DNA of 64,000 bases from Haliea sp. (GTDB lineage: Bacteria > Pseudomonadota > Gammaproteobacteria > Pseudomonadales > Halieaceae): contig JAHEBM010000005.1 in the NCBI GenBank assembly GCA_024642245.1, positions 42,170 to 106,169 on the forward strand. The letters run 5' to 3'. The position numbers were made by a program, and so were the translations under genes. Shown here one piece after another: positions 34,146 to 43,254 of this stretch (position 1 is the first letter of the stretch; every line of letters begins with the position of its first letter). The notes beneath the pieces were generated by a model, which saw only the letters and a program-made list of their open reading frames with translations, did no database searches and was not told the DNA's origin.

Positions 34146-35118
34146 AAACCGATAAGCCGGCAATGAGAGAGCGAGACGGCTGGTCCTCGATGGCGATACG
34201 CACCGGCACCCGCTGGGTGACCTTCACCCAGTTCGCGTTGGCATTCTGTGCGGGCAGTATGGAGAATTCAGAGCCTGTACCCGCACCGATACTTTCCACC
34301 CTGCCCTTGAGTTTCATATCCGGGTAGGTATCAAGCTCCACTGCAACGGGCTGACCGACGCGCATATTCCGGAGATCCGTCTCCTTGAAATTCGCCTCGA
34401 CCCAGCTCCCTGTATCCTTGACGATACTCACCGCAGACAGGCCCTGCACCATCAACTGCCCTACCTGTAGCCTGTCGGCCTGGCTGACAATGCCGCCAAC
34501 AGGCGCGCGGACTTCGGTGCGCGACAGATTGAGCCGGGCTTTTGCCAGCTGAACCTGGGCGGCCTGCACTGCTGGGTTAAGCCCCGAACCGGAACCGCCA
34601 GTGGATAAAGCAGCCTTCAACTTCGCCGCGTCGGCCCGTGCCTCGGCAAGTTTTGAGCGGGACTGGGAGATGGCGTGCTCGGCCGCCTGCAATGCCGCCT
34701 GCGTGGTGACGCTGGTCTTGATCAACTCGAGCTGACGCCGGTACTCCTTCTCGTAGTAGTCGATATCCACCTGGGCGCTTTCAATGTCGACATTGGAGGT
34801 GGCATAGGCCGTTTCAAGTTCTTCGAGCCGGGCCCGGGCGCTGGCTATCGCCGCTTCGGCTTCGTCAACTACCAGCTGATAGGGTTCGGGATCGATACGG
34901 AAAAGCAGGTCGCCGGACTCCACGTACTGGTTTTCGCGTACCGCGACCTCAACGATACGACCGCCCACCTCCGCACTGATCGCGACCTTGTCCTGTTGAA
35001 TATAGGCATTATCGGTGGAGACATAAGTCCCGGTCGCAACATAGTAGGCAACACTGCCACCAAGCAGCAGTGCCGGCAGGCACAACATCAGGGCGATACG
35101 GCGAAAGTTTCGGGCCAA
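34120..35118 (-). CDS. EmrA/HlyD family periplasmic adaptor (membrane fusion protein)
   Basis: 332 residues. One N-terminal membrane helix (about 8-27), the first lipoyl half NAYIQQDKVAISAEVGGRIV, a coiled-coil hairpin (about 90-190, rich in Ala/Glu/Arg), the second lipoyl half LSRTEVRAPVGGIVSQAD and a beta-barrel domain with ELDTYPDMKLKGRVESIGAG. Typical EmrA topology. It overlaps the EmrB-like gene at its 3' end and lies 48 bases downstream of the marR-like gene: one operon. Confidence 0.93.
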   Translation of the reverse strand: MARNFRRIALMLCLPALLLGGSVAYYVATGTYVSTDNAYIQQDKVAISAEVGGRIVEVAVRENQYVESGDLLFRIDPEPYQLVVDEAEAAIASARARLEELETAYATSNVDIESAQVDIDYYEKEYRRQLELIKTSVTTQAALQAAEHAISQSRSKLAEARADAAKLKAALSTGGSGSGLNPAVQAAQVQLAKARLNLSRTEVRAPVGGIVSQADRLQVGQLMVQGLSAVSIVKDTGSWVEANFKETDLRNMRVGQPVAVELDTYPDMKLKGRVESIGAGTGSEFSILPAQNANANWVKVTQRVPVRIAIEDQPSRSLIAGLSVYVRVDTSK

Positions 35119-35166
35119 TTGGGTTTCTCCGGCGATATCTGTTTAATGTCGTTACGGAATCAGGTA

Positions 35167-35598
35167 TCAATCAGCCGTGGGGCTGCGGGAAAGATTCCCA
35201 CGGATACGATCGAGCTTGATGCGAAGGTCGTCTCGCTCGGCAGGGGACATACCCTCCAGTGCCATGGCTACCACCTGCTCACCGAGCGGTTTCAGGTCTT
35301 TCAACAGGGCGTTCCCTTTTGGGGTCAGGTACAAGCACCAGGCACGACGATCAGCAGGGTCGGGGCGACGCTCGACCAGCCTGGCCTGTTGCAGCCTGTC
35401 TAACATGCGACTCAGGGTAATGGGTTCCACGTCGAGAAGTTCCGCCAGACTGCCCTGGTTACTCCCCTCGTGTCGCCGCAGTGTGGTGAGTACCTGCCAC
35501 TGGGGTCGTGTCACACCGATGCTGCGCGCACGCTCGTCGAAAGCGCGCCGGATCAGGCGCGACGTATCCGCCAGCATGGCGCCAATATTGTCTTCCAT
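35167..35598 (-). CDS. MarR family transcriptional regulator
   Basis: 143 residues from ATG 35598. Winged-helix core: GVTRPQWQVLTTLRRHEGSN, GSLAELLDVEPITLSRMLDR (recognition helix) and the wing VERRPDPADRRAWCLYLTPKG with the conserved D-x-R. MarR proteins are dimeric repressors that release DNA on binding phenolic or other aromatic ligands. It heads the emrAB-like operon and probably represses it and itself. TTG at 35604 is an unlikely alternative start. Confidence 0.93.
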   Translation of the reverse strand: MEDNIGAMLADTSRLIRRAFDERARSIGVTRPQWQVLTTLRRHEGSNQGSLAELLDVEPITLSRMLDRLQQARLVERRPDPADRRAWCLYLTPKGNALLKDLKPLGEQVVAMALEGMSPAERDDLRIKLDRIRGNLSRSPTAD

Positions 35599-35605
35599 AA
35601 GCAAC

Positions 35606-35630
35606 CTAATAGTAGCGGTGCTTATTATAG
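35606..35630 (-). promoter_or_regulatory. Putative operator/promoter of the marR-emrAB operon
   Basis: CTAATAGTAGC (35606-35616) and GCTTATTATAG (35620-35630) form an imperfect inverted repeat (7 of 11 pairs) immediately upstream of the marR-like ATG. The right arm contains TATAAT on the minus strand (35624-35629), so a bound MarR dimer would cover a -10 element. No good -35 was found. Inferred autoregulatory site. Confidence 0.4.
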
Positions 35631-35737
35631 CCTAAACAATTAAATCAGGGGTACCCCCGGGCAGCAAAAAGGCACCCCACTGGCCGACAGCGGGATCAGG
35701 CGGCCAAATCAGCCCGAAAGGACACGAGGAGGTCGGG

Positions 35738-37861
35738 CTATTTCACAACCACCCGTACCCGCCCCAGATTCGGAATTAGGCAATAAGGTGTTGCGGTATC
35801 ACCATCGCGCTGGGATTCGACACGAAGCACGGGAAAATAGGTTCCCGGCCCGGCGAAACTATAGGATGCACTGATCGACATTTTCGCCACGGGAGCATCC
35901 GGAATTGCAGCTTTCACCGGGAAGGTTCCTGTGCCGTCAAAATCCCATTCTGCGGAAACAATTTTTCCCGCACCCGGGGGCACTTCGATCGAGGCGACAA
36001 AGTCCACTTCCTGTCCCGGCTTCACCTCTACCCGCGTACTGCCCATGGCCTTGACCGACACCAGCGGCTGGATGCCCTTGCGTGCTGCCGCGGTATCAGC
36101 CAGCACAAGCTGCCCGTCATCGACCCGGTAGCCAGTGGTGGACGGTGGCGGTATGCCCTGCTCGACCCAACGCGCCACATCTCGCAGGGCCTGCTGTAGA
36201 ACCGGCGTATAACTCACCACCCGGGTAGGTACCCGCAGATTCTCATTCGACCCATGGAGCGCATTCTCGGTGAACCACAGTCGGTAATAGTCGTCCGCCT
36301 TGTCTCCCAGGTACTCCTTGAACCTGTCCGCGTACCAGTCTGCCTGCCACGGAAACGCCTCGCGATCCAGGCCCGATTCGACGACTATGATCTTGCCGTG
36401 GAACTTGCCGCTGGGCACAGTACCGGCCGCACCCATTGCAAACAACGGACCGAGATTGATCTTGCGCTGCGGGTAAATGGGATTGCCATCCTTGTCCCGG
36501 AATTGATCCCAGACCTTATAGCTGGCGTCAGGCACCTGGTGCCGGTGATAGGTTTGCGCGGCGAGATAGTTACTGTTGTCGATACGCACCTCGTCACCAG
36601 GTTTGAGCAAGGCGAGCGTTGCTACATCCGCAACGCCCAATGTGACGACATCCCCATCCAGTTTTTGCACCGCAACGCGTTTGCCCTTGGCTGCGCCCGA
36701 TAAAATGACCAGATCACCACCGAGGAATCCCACATCCGGCGCCGTGTCCGCCAGTTGATAAGCCACCGGTACATCCGAGCCATCGTTTACCAGTGCCTGC
36801 CAGGCAGAGTCGGCCGCGCCGCGCGAAATCCGAAGCATGCGGACGTTTTCCAGGCCTCTCTTGACGGCCTCGTCTTCCGAGATAGCCGCCCTAATCGTGG
36901 TGGCAAACTGCAAGCGCGCCCTGGTCAGTGACTCCGTCGGGTTTGCGCCCAGATATCCGGGCACCTTCCAGAAATCCTCAAAATAGCCAGGGTCGGCCAT
37001 TGCCATCCCCTGGTAAAGCAAGGTGAAAGCATGGACGCCCATCGTGTCGTATTCGAACCAGCTGTTCAGCGGAAACCCCATCCGCGTCACTTCCCGCAAT
37101 GCCGCGGCTTCCTCTTCGTTCAGTCCGGCGTAGGGGTCGCCGCTGCCGCCAGCATCCATGGCGTCGATAATCTGCGGAAATTTGTCGTGCAGAACACGCA
37201 TGGCGTGCATCCGTACCGCGAAAACATTCGGGGCAGCCATTGGCGAACCAAGGACAAAAGGCACCGCACCGTCCCATACGCCTTCGGTATTCTCCATGCT
37301 GCCCAGGGTGCGGTAACCGCCACCACTGCCACCGTAGAGGTAACCGAAGGGACGGTGCGGTCCGTACATCTGTGCTGCGACAACCCTGGAATAGCGCGCT
37401 GCCGCAGCATTGGCACGATAGGCGGCGACGCTGGGGTCACTGCCGTAAGCGGGTCCTGCCGTCGCCTGTGTGCCACCCCCATTGGTTTCTATGAAATAGG
37501 CACCGCTGGCAACGGAGAACCCAATCTTGTCATCGCCACTCTCCGGATTCTGCGCAAGGTTTTCGTTATCCGGTACCGGGGTCACGTATTGGAAAAAGCG
37601 TCCTCCATACTTTTCTTTTTCAGGGAAATAGAAAGAAAAGCGCATATCCGTGCCCTTGAAGCCGCCATGAACATAGTGGTGACGCACGGGCTTATCCCGC
37701 CATTCATCGATATCCACATAGGGTTGCGTAAATAACGGGTCCTGGACTGATTCGGCTGTCGTGCTCATGTCGCTCTCATTGGCGTTTACTGTGGTAGGCA
37801 GGATACTGGCGAAAGCCGATGCGGCCAGGATCAAGGCCGAAAAAATACTCTTCACCTTCAT
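35738..37861 (-). CDS. Exported alpha/beta hydrolase-like protein with C-terminal PKD domain
   Basis: 707 residues with a signal peptide (about 1-27, TTVNA). The central part contains YLYGGSGGGYRTLGSMEN, an S-x-G-x-G-type nucleophile elbow (G-G-S-G-G-G) as in tannase/feruloyl-esterase-like proteins. The last 100 residues read VDFVASIEVPPGAGKIVSAE, then WDFDGTGTFPV and YSFAGPGTYFPVLRVES, a PKD/Ig-like beta domain. Likely periplasmic or secreted; reaction unproven. A very close ribosome site (AAGGAG two bases before the ATG) is odd but workable. Stands alone between the MarR operon and the aldehyde dehydrogenase. Confidence 0.75.
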   Translation of the reverse strand: MKVKSIFSALILAASAFASILPTTVNANESDMSTTAESVQDPLFTQPYVDIDEWRDKPVRHHYVHGGFKGTDMRFSFYFPEKEKYGGRFFQYVTPVPDNENLAQNPESGDDKIGFSVASGAYFIETNGGGTQATAGPAYGSDPSVAAYRANAAAARYSRVVAAQMYGPHRPFGYLYGGSGGGYRTLGSMENTEGVWDGAVPFVLGSPMAAPNVFAVRMHAMRVLHDKFPQIIDAMDAGGSGDPYAGLNEEEAAALREVTRMGFPLNSWFEYDTMGVHAFTLLYQGMAMADPGYFEDFWKVPGYLGANPTESLTRARLQFATTIRAAISEDEAVKRGLENVRMLRISRGAADSAWQALVNDGSDVPVAYQLADTAPDVGFLGGDLVILSGAAKGKRVAVQKLDGDVVTLGVADVATLALLKPGDEVRIDNSNYLAAQTYHRHQVPDASYKVWDQFRDKDGNPIYPQRKINLGPLFAMGAAGTVPSGKFHGKIIVVESGLDREAFPWQADWYADRFKEYLGDKADDYYRLWFTENALHGSNENLRVPTRVVSYTPVLQQALRDVARWVEQGIPPPSTTGYRVDDGQLVLADTAAARKGIQPLVSVKAMGSTRVEVKPGQEVDFVASIEVPPGAGKIVSAEWDFDGTGTFPVKAAIPDAPVAKMSISASYSFAGPGTYFPVLRVESQRDGDTATPYCLIPNLGRVRVVVK

Positions 37862-37952
37862 TTCTCCTTAATTCTTTCTGCAAAAAAGTCCAGGTTGAAT
37901 CTGACATTTGGGGTCGGCTATCCCAGCAAAACACTTATGCCGTATGCGGCGT

Positions 37953-39293
37953 TCATGGCACCTGCAGAACCGCCCGCTCGTGTGACAGCTCCCTGAAGCC
38001 GTGTACCCCATGATACCTGCCCATACCGCTGTTATTGACACCGCCAAAGGGTAGATTGTGCTCGACTACGTGCATGATGCAATTGTTGACCAAAACACCC
38101 CCCGAAGTCGTATTGGCCAGCACATCCTCTACAAAGGCGTCGCTTCCGGTAAAGATATAAAGGGCCAGTGGTTTGGGCTGCCGGTGCAGGGCTTCATAGA
38201 CCTCGTCGATGTCCCGGTAGGTGAAAATTGACAGAATGGGTCCGAACACCTCCTCGCTGAGTATGCGCGCATCTGCCGGCACGTTGGTCAGGATGGTGGG
38301 ATGTACCGAGAGCGTCTCCTGGTCGACCTGGCCGCCACAGGCGAAGTGGGCGCCCTTTTCCCTCGCGTCATCGAGATAGCCCTTGATCCGCGCGAGATTG
38401 CGCTGATCGATGATTTTTCCCATCACATCCTTGTTGAGCTCGCCATCCTGGTAAAAAGCCGCCTGGTAGGTCGCCTGGGCTACAGCGATAAACTCATCCT
38501 TGCAATCTTCGTGCACCCAGATATTTTCCGGGCACAGACAGACCTGTCCGCTGTTCATATTGCGCAGAAAAGCCACTTTTCCCGCAGCGTCGGCAATATC
38601 CGCGTTGCGATCTACGATCACCGGGTTCTTGCCCCCCAGCTCCAGGGTGACCGATGCCAGGTGCCTGGCCGCCGCCGCCATCACGACTTTACCGACCGCG
38701 GGGCTGCCGGTAAAAAAGATATGGTCGACAGGCAGTTCCAACAGATCATTGGCCAATTGCACATCACCCTCGACCACCGCAAGCTCTGCGGGATCGAAGG
38801 TTTCCCGAATGATTTGAGCGCTGATGGCACTGACGTGAGGCGCCATTTCATTTGGTTTGACCAGCGCGCAATTGCCCGCGGCGATAATAGCCACCAAAGG
38901 CTGGAAAACCAGGCAAAAAGGATAGTTCCATGGGCCGAACAAGAGCACGATACCGCGGGCCTCGTACACCATTTTGGCCCGTGCTCCTGCAAAGGCAGCA
39001 GAAGTTGCAACCGGCACCGGCGCCATCCAGTTCTCGAGATTGGCAATCGCATCGTCGATGTCGGTGTACACCGCACCGAGTTCAATCTCGGAGTTTTGCT
39101 GATTGCGACCGAGGTCCGCGTAAAGCGCCTCGTATACCTGGGCTTCGCGGGCCTGTATGGCGGCTTTCAGCTTATCCAACTTGGCAATGCGCTGCTGCAC
39201 CGTTGAACGTCGCACTGTCCATTGATGAACCCGCTGTACGTCAAAAATCTGCTGGAGATCGCCTTTGCTTGTGGCTTTGGTATTTTGTGTCAT
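37953..39293 (-). CDS. Aldehyde dehydrogenase, class-3/coniferyl-aldehyde-dehydrogenase-like
   Basis: 446 residues, shorter than most ALDHs and without the oligomerisation N-extension, as in class 3 enzymes. LLFGPWNYPFCLVFQPL, IFFTGSPAVGKVVM (cofactor), the general base in VTLELGGKNPVIVD, the catalytic Cys in SGQVCLCPENI and the C-terminal PFGGVNNSGMGRYHG are all present. It oxidises aldehydes to acids with NAD(P)+; similar enzymes act on coniferyl or fatty aldehydes. A 15-base inverted repeat lies 128 bases upstream. Likely feeds the CoA-transferase and acyl-CoA steps, but that link is inferred. Confidence 0.93.
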   Translation of the reverse strand: MTQNTKATSKGDLQQIFDVQRVHQWTVRRSTVQQRIAKLDKLKAAIQAREAQVYEALYADLGRNQQNSEIELGAVYTDIDDAIANLENWMAPVPVATSAAFAGARAKMVYEARGIVLLFGPWNYPFCLVFQPLVAIIAAGNCALVKPNEMAPHVSAISAQIIRETFDPAELAVVEGDVQLANDLLELPVDHIFFTGSPAVGKVVMAAAARHLASVTLELGGKNPVIVDRNADIADAAGKVAFLRNMNSGQVCLCPENIWVHEDCKDEFIAVAQATYQAAFYQDGELNKDVMGKIIDQRNLARIKGYLDDAREKGAHFACGGQVDQETLSVHPTILTNVPADARILSEEVFGPILSIFTYRDIDEVYEALHRQPKPLALYIFTGSDAFVEDVLANTTSGGVLVNNCIMHVVEHNLPFGGVNNSGMGRYHGVHGFRELSHERAVLQVP

Positions 39294-39420
39294 GGTGCTC
39301 TTACTCCAGGTTGGTAGGGGCTCGTAATTATGGATCAGCTGACACTGACACGGTAACTTTTATTCTCCCGTAAGCGTCCTTTAGGGTTCCACGCGGGGCA
39401 ATCAGTCCCGCCGCTACTAC

Positions 39421-39435
39421 TTTTGACTATCAAAA
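39421..39435 (-). promoter_or_regulatory. Inverted repeat upstream of the aldehyde dehydrogenase gene
   Basis: TTTTGA, CTA, TCAAAA is a perfect 6-bp inverted repeat, 128 bases before the ATG of the minus-strand ALDH gene and 114 bases after the stop of the next minus gene. Operator candidate for an unidentified regulator. Confidence 0.3.
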
Positions 39436-39548
39436 CGCCAAAGTGAGGAACAGCGAACCAGGGACCACTCCCACTTTAGTCAATGTTCCCGCAAAATTCC
39501 TGCACCTGGCAACTTGCACTGGAAGTACCTGAAAAGTCTATAAGCCAA

Positions 39549-40391
39549 TCAAGTGCGCTTGAAGTCCGCCAGGCCAAAACGCCTTGACAGAATCCGGTCA
39601 AACAGCTTCCTGGGCAGCAGACGCTTGAGCATCACCAGTTGCACGCTACCGCGGCCCCCCCTGATAACCGCCGGGGGCGATGCGCCAAGCAGCTTGTCGA
39701 TCACCGGTGCAACGAACTGGTCAACGGGGGTTGCGTTTTGCTGGCCTGCCTGGGCGCGCGCCTGAATGCCGGCCTCCATGGCCTTGTAGGGCGAACCGTC
39801 CGGCAGACGCAGTGCTTCTTCCGCGTGGTCGCCAAATGACGATTGCACGCCACCGGGCTGTACCATGATCAGTCGCACGCCAAACGGGGCCAGCTCCATG
39901 CGCAGGGCATCCGACAGTGCGTGAATTGCCGCCTTGCTTGAGCAGTAGGCGCCGGCAAATGGTGTGGTGAAAAGACCCACGATGCTACCCACGTTGACTA
40001 CATCTGCGACGCCACTTACCGCAACCGCCCTGCGCAACAGGGGCAAAGCTGCCCGCGTCACCGCAACGGGGCTGATCACATTGGTTTCGTATTGTGACCT
40101 CAGGTCATCCCTGGTCAGGTCCAGCACGGCACCCACCTGGGAAAAGCCCGCATTGTTCACCAGCATATCCAGTTGTCCCGCTTCAGACTCGACCGTCTTG
40201 AATGCAGCCGCTATGGAGGCGTCATCGTTTACGTCAAGCTGCAGGGTTGCGATGCCGGCGGCGGCCAGGCTGGCAAGCGATTCCGGCCTGCGCGCCGTCG
40301 CGTACACCCGGTGCCCCCTGGCATTGAATGCCCTTGCCATAGCTGCCCCGATACCACTGGAGCAACCCGTAATCAGAATCGTTCGTGACAT
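39549..40391 (-). CDS. Short-chain dehydrogenase/reductase
   Basis: 280 residues from ATG 40391. Cofactor motif LITGCSSGIGAAMARAF, then VYATARRPESL with Arg residues favouring NADP(H), NNAGFSQVG, the Ser-containing VNVGSIVGLFTTPF and YCSSKAAIHALSD (catalytic Tyr/Lys). The sequence resembles the classical retinol/ketosteroid-reducing SDR group. Upstream in-frame starts to 40442 lack a ribosome site. It is divergent from the CMD-like gene, with a 258-base shared intergenic region. Confidence 0.92.
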   Translation of the reverse strand: MSRTILITGCSSGIGAAMARAFNARGHRVYATARRPESLASLAAAGIATLQLDVNDDASIAAAFKTVESEAGQLDMLVNNAGFSQVGAVLDLTRDDLRSQYETNVISPVAVTRAALPLLRRAVAVSGVADVVNVGSIVGLFTTPFAGAYCSSKAAIHALSDALRMELAPFGVRLIMVQPGGVQSSFGDHAEEALRLPDGSPYKAMEAGIQARAQAGQQNATPVDQFVAPVIDKLLGASPPAVIRGGRGSVQLVMLKRLLPRKLFDRILSRRFGLADFKRT

Positions 40392-40649
40392 GGCCACACC
40401 TCCGACAGTATTCATTTCCGCTCTCTCCACCAACCCGACCAAACCCGGGTCCCGCGTATACCCTGCAGGCCGGTAACAGCCTCAAAGAGCGCGCTACGCG
40501 ACTATATCGCAACACGATACCGCGAGGTTAGTTCCGATCGCAAAAACACCGGTTCATTGCGCTTACACCAGATGGCTGCGACTGGAGTCATCGGGTACAT
40601 ACCCTGTATAGTCAAACACCTATGCGCAGGCAGCGAAGCTGGACAAGGC

Positions 40650-41375
40650 ATGACACACACGACACGGGACAAGGGGCGGCACCTTCCGGAATCCGACGCG
40701 CTACTGGTGCGGGAGCGGGAAATCCTGGGAAGCCAACCGCGCATTAGTCCATTGCAGGTTGAAGATATTAACGGGGACCTGCTGGCCATGGTCCAGGGCA
40801 TGATTGCGGTCAACCAGGCGATAGGCGCACGTCGCAAGGAAGAACTGACCGACCTGATGTCCGACACCACCCCGGGAACAATCGCTGAGGATATGCAACC
40901 GAAGCTGGCCAACCTGCCAGAGATCATGCGCACCATGTTGCGCCACCCCCAGCTGTTTGCGCGACAAACAGAACTGGGGGTTCAATTGCTGGGGAACGGC
41001 GCCCTCAATCCTCGCGATCGCGAACTGGCGGTACTGCGAATCGGCTGGCTGTGCCAGGCACCCTACGAATGGGGCGAGCATGTCCATATAGCCAAGGACG
41101 TGGGCTTAAGCAGCGAGGAGATCGAACGCATAACCCGGGGCTCCGACGCGGCCGGGTGGAATGAGCTGGACCGCTGCATACTGAAGGCGGTTGAAGAGCT
41201 GTACGACAATGCCATGATTTCCGACGCCACCTGGCGCGTTCTGGAGCAGCACCTGGATGACCGGCAATTGATCGAACTTCCCATCGTGGTGGGACAGTAC
41301 CAAACCGTATCCTACTACCAGAATTCACTGCGATTGCGCCTGCACGATGGGAACTCGGGCCTAAGGGCCCGCTAG
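40650..41375 (+). CDS. Carboxymuconolactone decarboxylase-like (AhpD-fold) protein, long form
   Basis: 241 residues. The CMD signature region lies in the second half: ALNPRDRELAVLRIGWLCQA, YEWGEHVHIAKDVGLSSEE and WNELDRCILKAVEELYDNAM. The W-x-x-H segment (EWGEHVHIA) matches the family; the paired Cys of AhpD peroxidoredoxins is absent, so this is not a peroxidase of that type. The first 95 residues form an extra N-terminal region of no known domain. It starts the operon of hydrolase, SDR and a second short CMD-like gene. Start ATG 40650 rather than 40557 because of the sequence change at that point. Confidence 0.85.
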   Translation: MTHTTRDKGRHLPESDALLVREREILGSQPRISPLQVEDINGDLLAMVQGMIAVNQAIGARRKEELTDLMSDTTPGTIAEDMQPKLANLPEIMRTMLRHPQLFARQTELGVQLLGNGALNPRDRELAVLRIGWLCQAPYEWGEHVHIAKDVGLSSEEIERITRGSDAAGWNELDRCILKAVEELYDNAMISDATWRVLEQHLDDRQLIELPIVVGQYQTVSYYQNSLRLRLHDGNSGLRAR

Positions 41376-41395
41376 AAAAACGAAAGGGTAATCCG

Positions 41396-42139
41396 ATGGG
41401 TCTACCGGCTCGCTATGCATTTCTCCACGGGGGCGGCCAGGGTAGCTGGGTGTGGGAAGAAACCGTGAAGGCGCTAAAACTCCAGGGCGACGCAAGCCCC
41501 TGTGAGGTATTGACACTGGACGTTCCCGGCTGCGGTACAAAGCGCGAGCGTACAACCCAGGGAATGACCTTTGATCATATCGTCGAGGAGTTGATCAGTG
41601 ACATCGACGACGCCGGGTTAACCAACCTTGTGCTGATCGGCCACTCCCAGGCGGGCACTGTATTGCCGGCCATGGCCGAACGGCGTCCCGACCTGTTTCG
41701 TCGATTGATCTACGTATCGTGCTCCCTGCCGCTGCCAGGACAAACGATAATCCAGATGATAGGTGATAGAGTCCATGGCGAAGTAGATGAAGAAGTGGGG
41801 TGGCCAGTGGATCCAAAAACCACCAGTAACCGCAAGCGCGCAGAAATCATGCTGTGCAACGACATGAGCGTGGCAGACACTGCTGCTTTTATGCAGAAAC
41901 TTGGCGACGATAACTGGCCACAGGCTTCCTATCAGGAAAAAAATTGGCGTTTCGGCAATATGGGCGAAATACCGTCGAGCTATGTCCTTTGCCTGCGTGA
42001 CAATATCCTTCCGATAAGGTGGCAAACGATTTTCGCTCAACGTTTCCATGCGCAAAGAATCGTCCAGATAGATGCAGGCCACCAGGTAATGACGACACAA
42101 GCCCAGGCACTTGCCGAACTCATTCGCAGCGAGGTATAA
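41396..42139 (+). CDS. Alpha/beta hydrolase of the methyl-esterase/hydroxynitrile-lyase type
   Basis: 247 residues, no signal peptide. Oxyanion-type motif FLHGGGQGSWVWEE, nucleophile elbow IGHSQAGTVLP (Ser near residue 84), acid Asp in CLRDNILPI and catalytic His in DAGHQVMTTQ form a complete triad. The lid residues and length match EstC/MES/HNL-like enzymes that act on esters of small aromatic or volatile alcohols. Second gene of the CMD-hydrolase-SDR-CMD run. Confidence 0.9.
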   Translation: MGLPARYAFLHGGGQGSWVWEETVKALKLQGDASPCEVLTLDVPGCGTKRERTTQGMTFDHIVEELISDIDDAGLTNLVLIGHSQAGTVLPAMAERRPDLFRRLIYVSCSLPLPGQTIIQMIGDRVHGEVDEEVGWPVDPKTTSNRKRAEIMLCNDMSVADTAAFMQKLGDDNWPQASYQEKNWRFGNMGEIPSSYVLCLRDNILPIRWQTIFAQRFHAQRIVQIDAGHQVMTTQAQALAELIRSEV

Positions 42140-42247
42140 ATTTCACGTCAGGCGATCGCGATGGCTTCTCCATCGGCTCGCACGGAGTCCGTCGTCGAGA
42201 AGCAAGCGGACAAGCAATGAACTACAGCGATAAATCAGGGTAATAAA

Positions 42248-43120
42248 ATGACCGCGACAGCTGATCCTTTTCCGCAAGCCAATGCGCTTATATTCGGGGG
42301 AGCGAAGGGTATCGGGAAAGCCATTGTGATGGAATGGGTACAGCGCGGTGCGCGAGTGGCCATCGCCGATATTGACGAGGCCGCCGCCAATGAAACCGCC
42401 GCGGAAATAGCATCCATCGGCGGCATGGCATTCGGAATTCACGCCAATGTGCTATCAGACGAATCGGTGTTAAGTGCCGCCAGGTCGGTAGAAGCAAAAT
42501 GGGGCGAAATCGACATTGTCATGAACAACGTCGGTGGCATGTTGAACGGGCACCCCGAGGATATTCCCCTAAGCGAATGGCAGCGCATAATGGATCTCAA
42601 CTATTTTGCGGCCGTGCGCTCAATACAGCATTTTTTGCCAGGCTTCCTCGCCCGTGGCGCGGGTTTTATCGTCAACACGGCCTCATTCGCCGGTCTTTAT
42701 CCCTACGCCGCCAGCCGAATCCCCTACGCCGCCGCGAAAGCGGCGGTGATTGCCATGACCGAAAATCTTGCGATCTATGCCGAACCTCTGGGTGTTCGCG
42801 TCAGTTGCCTGATTCCCGGTCCCGTAGCGACCGGAGTGCTTGAGTCGATGACGAACTGGACGCAGGATTGCCCCATGCGCGGGCCGGGCGCACAGACGCA
42901 ACTCATGCTGCCACAGCGTGTAGCGGTAAAGCTGGCAGATGGCATGCGCGATGGCCATATTCTGATCCCCTCCGACGATGTCGCATGGGACATCGTAAGG
43001 CGCTGGGCAGACTCGCCCGACGACTTCATCCGCTCCAGGATAGAGGAGTTTGCAAGAGGTGAAACAGGGCGACCGATGATTGACGAGGACGTCAGGAAAA
43101 TATTGTCAGGCATGCAGTGA
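42248..43120 (+). CDS. Short-chain dehydrogenase/reductase
   Basis: 290 residues. FGGAKGIGKAIVMEW is the cofactor loop (the first Gly-motif residue is F rather than T), VAIADIDEAAANETA gives an NAD-type acidic residue, and the catalytic set is NNVGG, NTASFAG and YAAAKAAVIAMTENL. The C-terminus (about 240-290) is longer than the classical SDR. Follows the hydrolase by about 108 bases in the same direction and is likely co-transcribed. Substrate unknown. Confidence 0.9.
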   Translation: MTATADPFPQANALIFGGAKGIGKAIVMEWVQRGARVAIADIDEAAANETAAEIASIGGMAFGIHANVLSDESVLSAARSVEAKWGEIDIVMNNVGGMLNGHPEDIPLSEWQRIMDLNYFAAVRSIQHFLPGFLARGAGFIVNTASFAGLYPYAASRIPYAAAKAAVIAMTENLAIYAEPLGVRVSCLIPGPVATGVLESMTNWTQDCPMRGPGAQTQLMLPQRVAVKLADGMRDGHILIPSDDVAWDIVRRWADSPDDFIRSRIEEFARGETGRPMIDEDVRKILSGMQ

Positions 43121-43254
43121 TAGCTGGCCTCGACAACGAAAGACGGTCTCTGCCGGGTACGCGCCCGGCCTGAAATCGCATGATCCGAAACTACCGATTG
43201 TTACTGTGTCTGTGTAGCATGCGGGAGGACACAAGCATCACGGAGAAAGTGGCT

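Noticed and set aside
35648..35657. Palindrome GGGGTACCCC upstream of the marR gene
   Set aside because: Short, isolated and not at promoter distance; the imperfect repeat at 35606-35630 is a better operator candidate.
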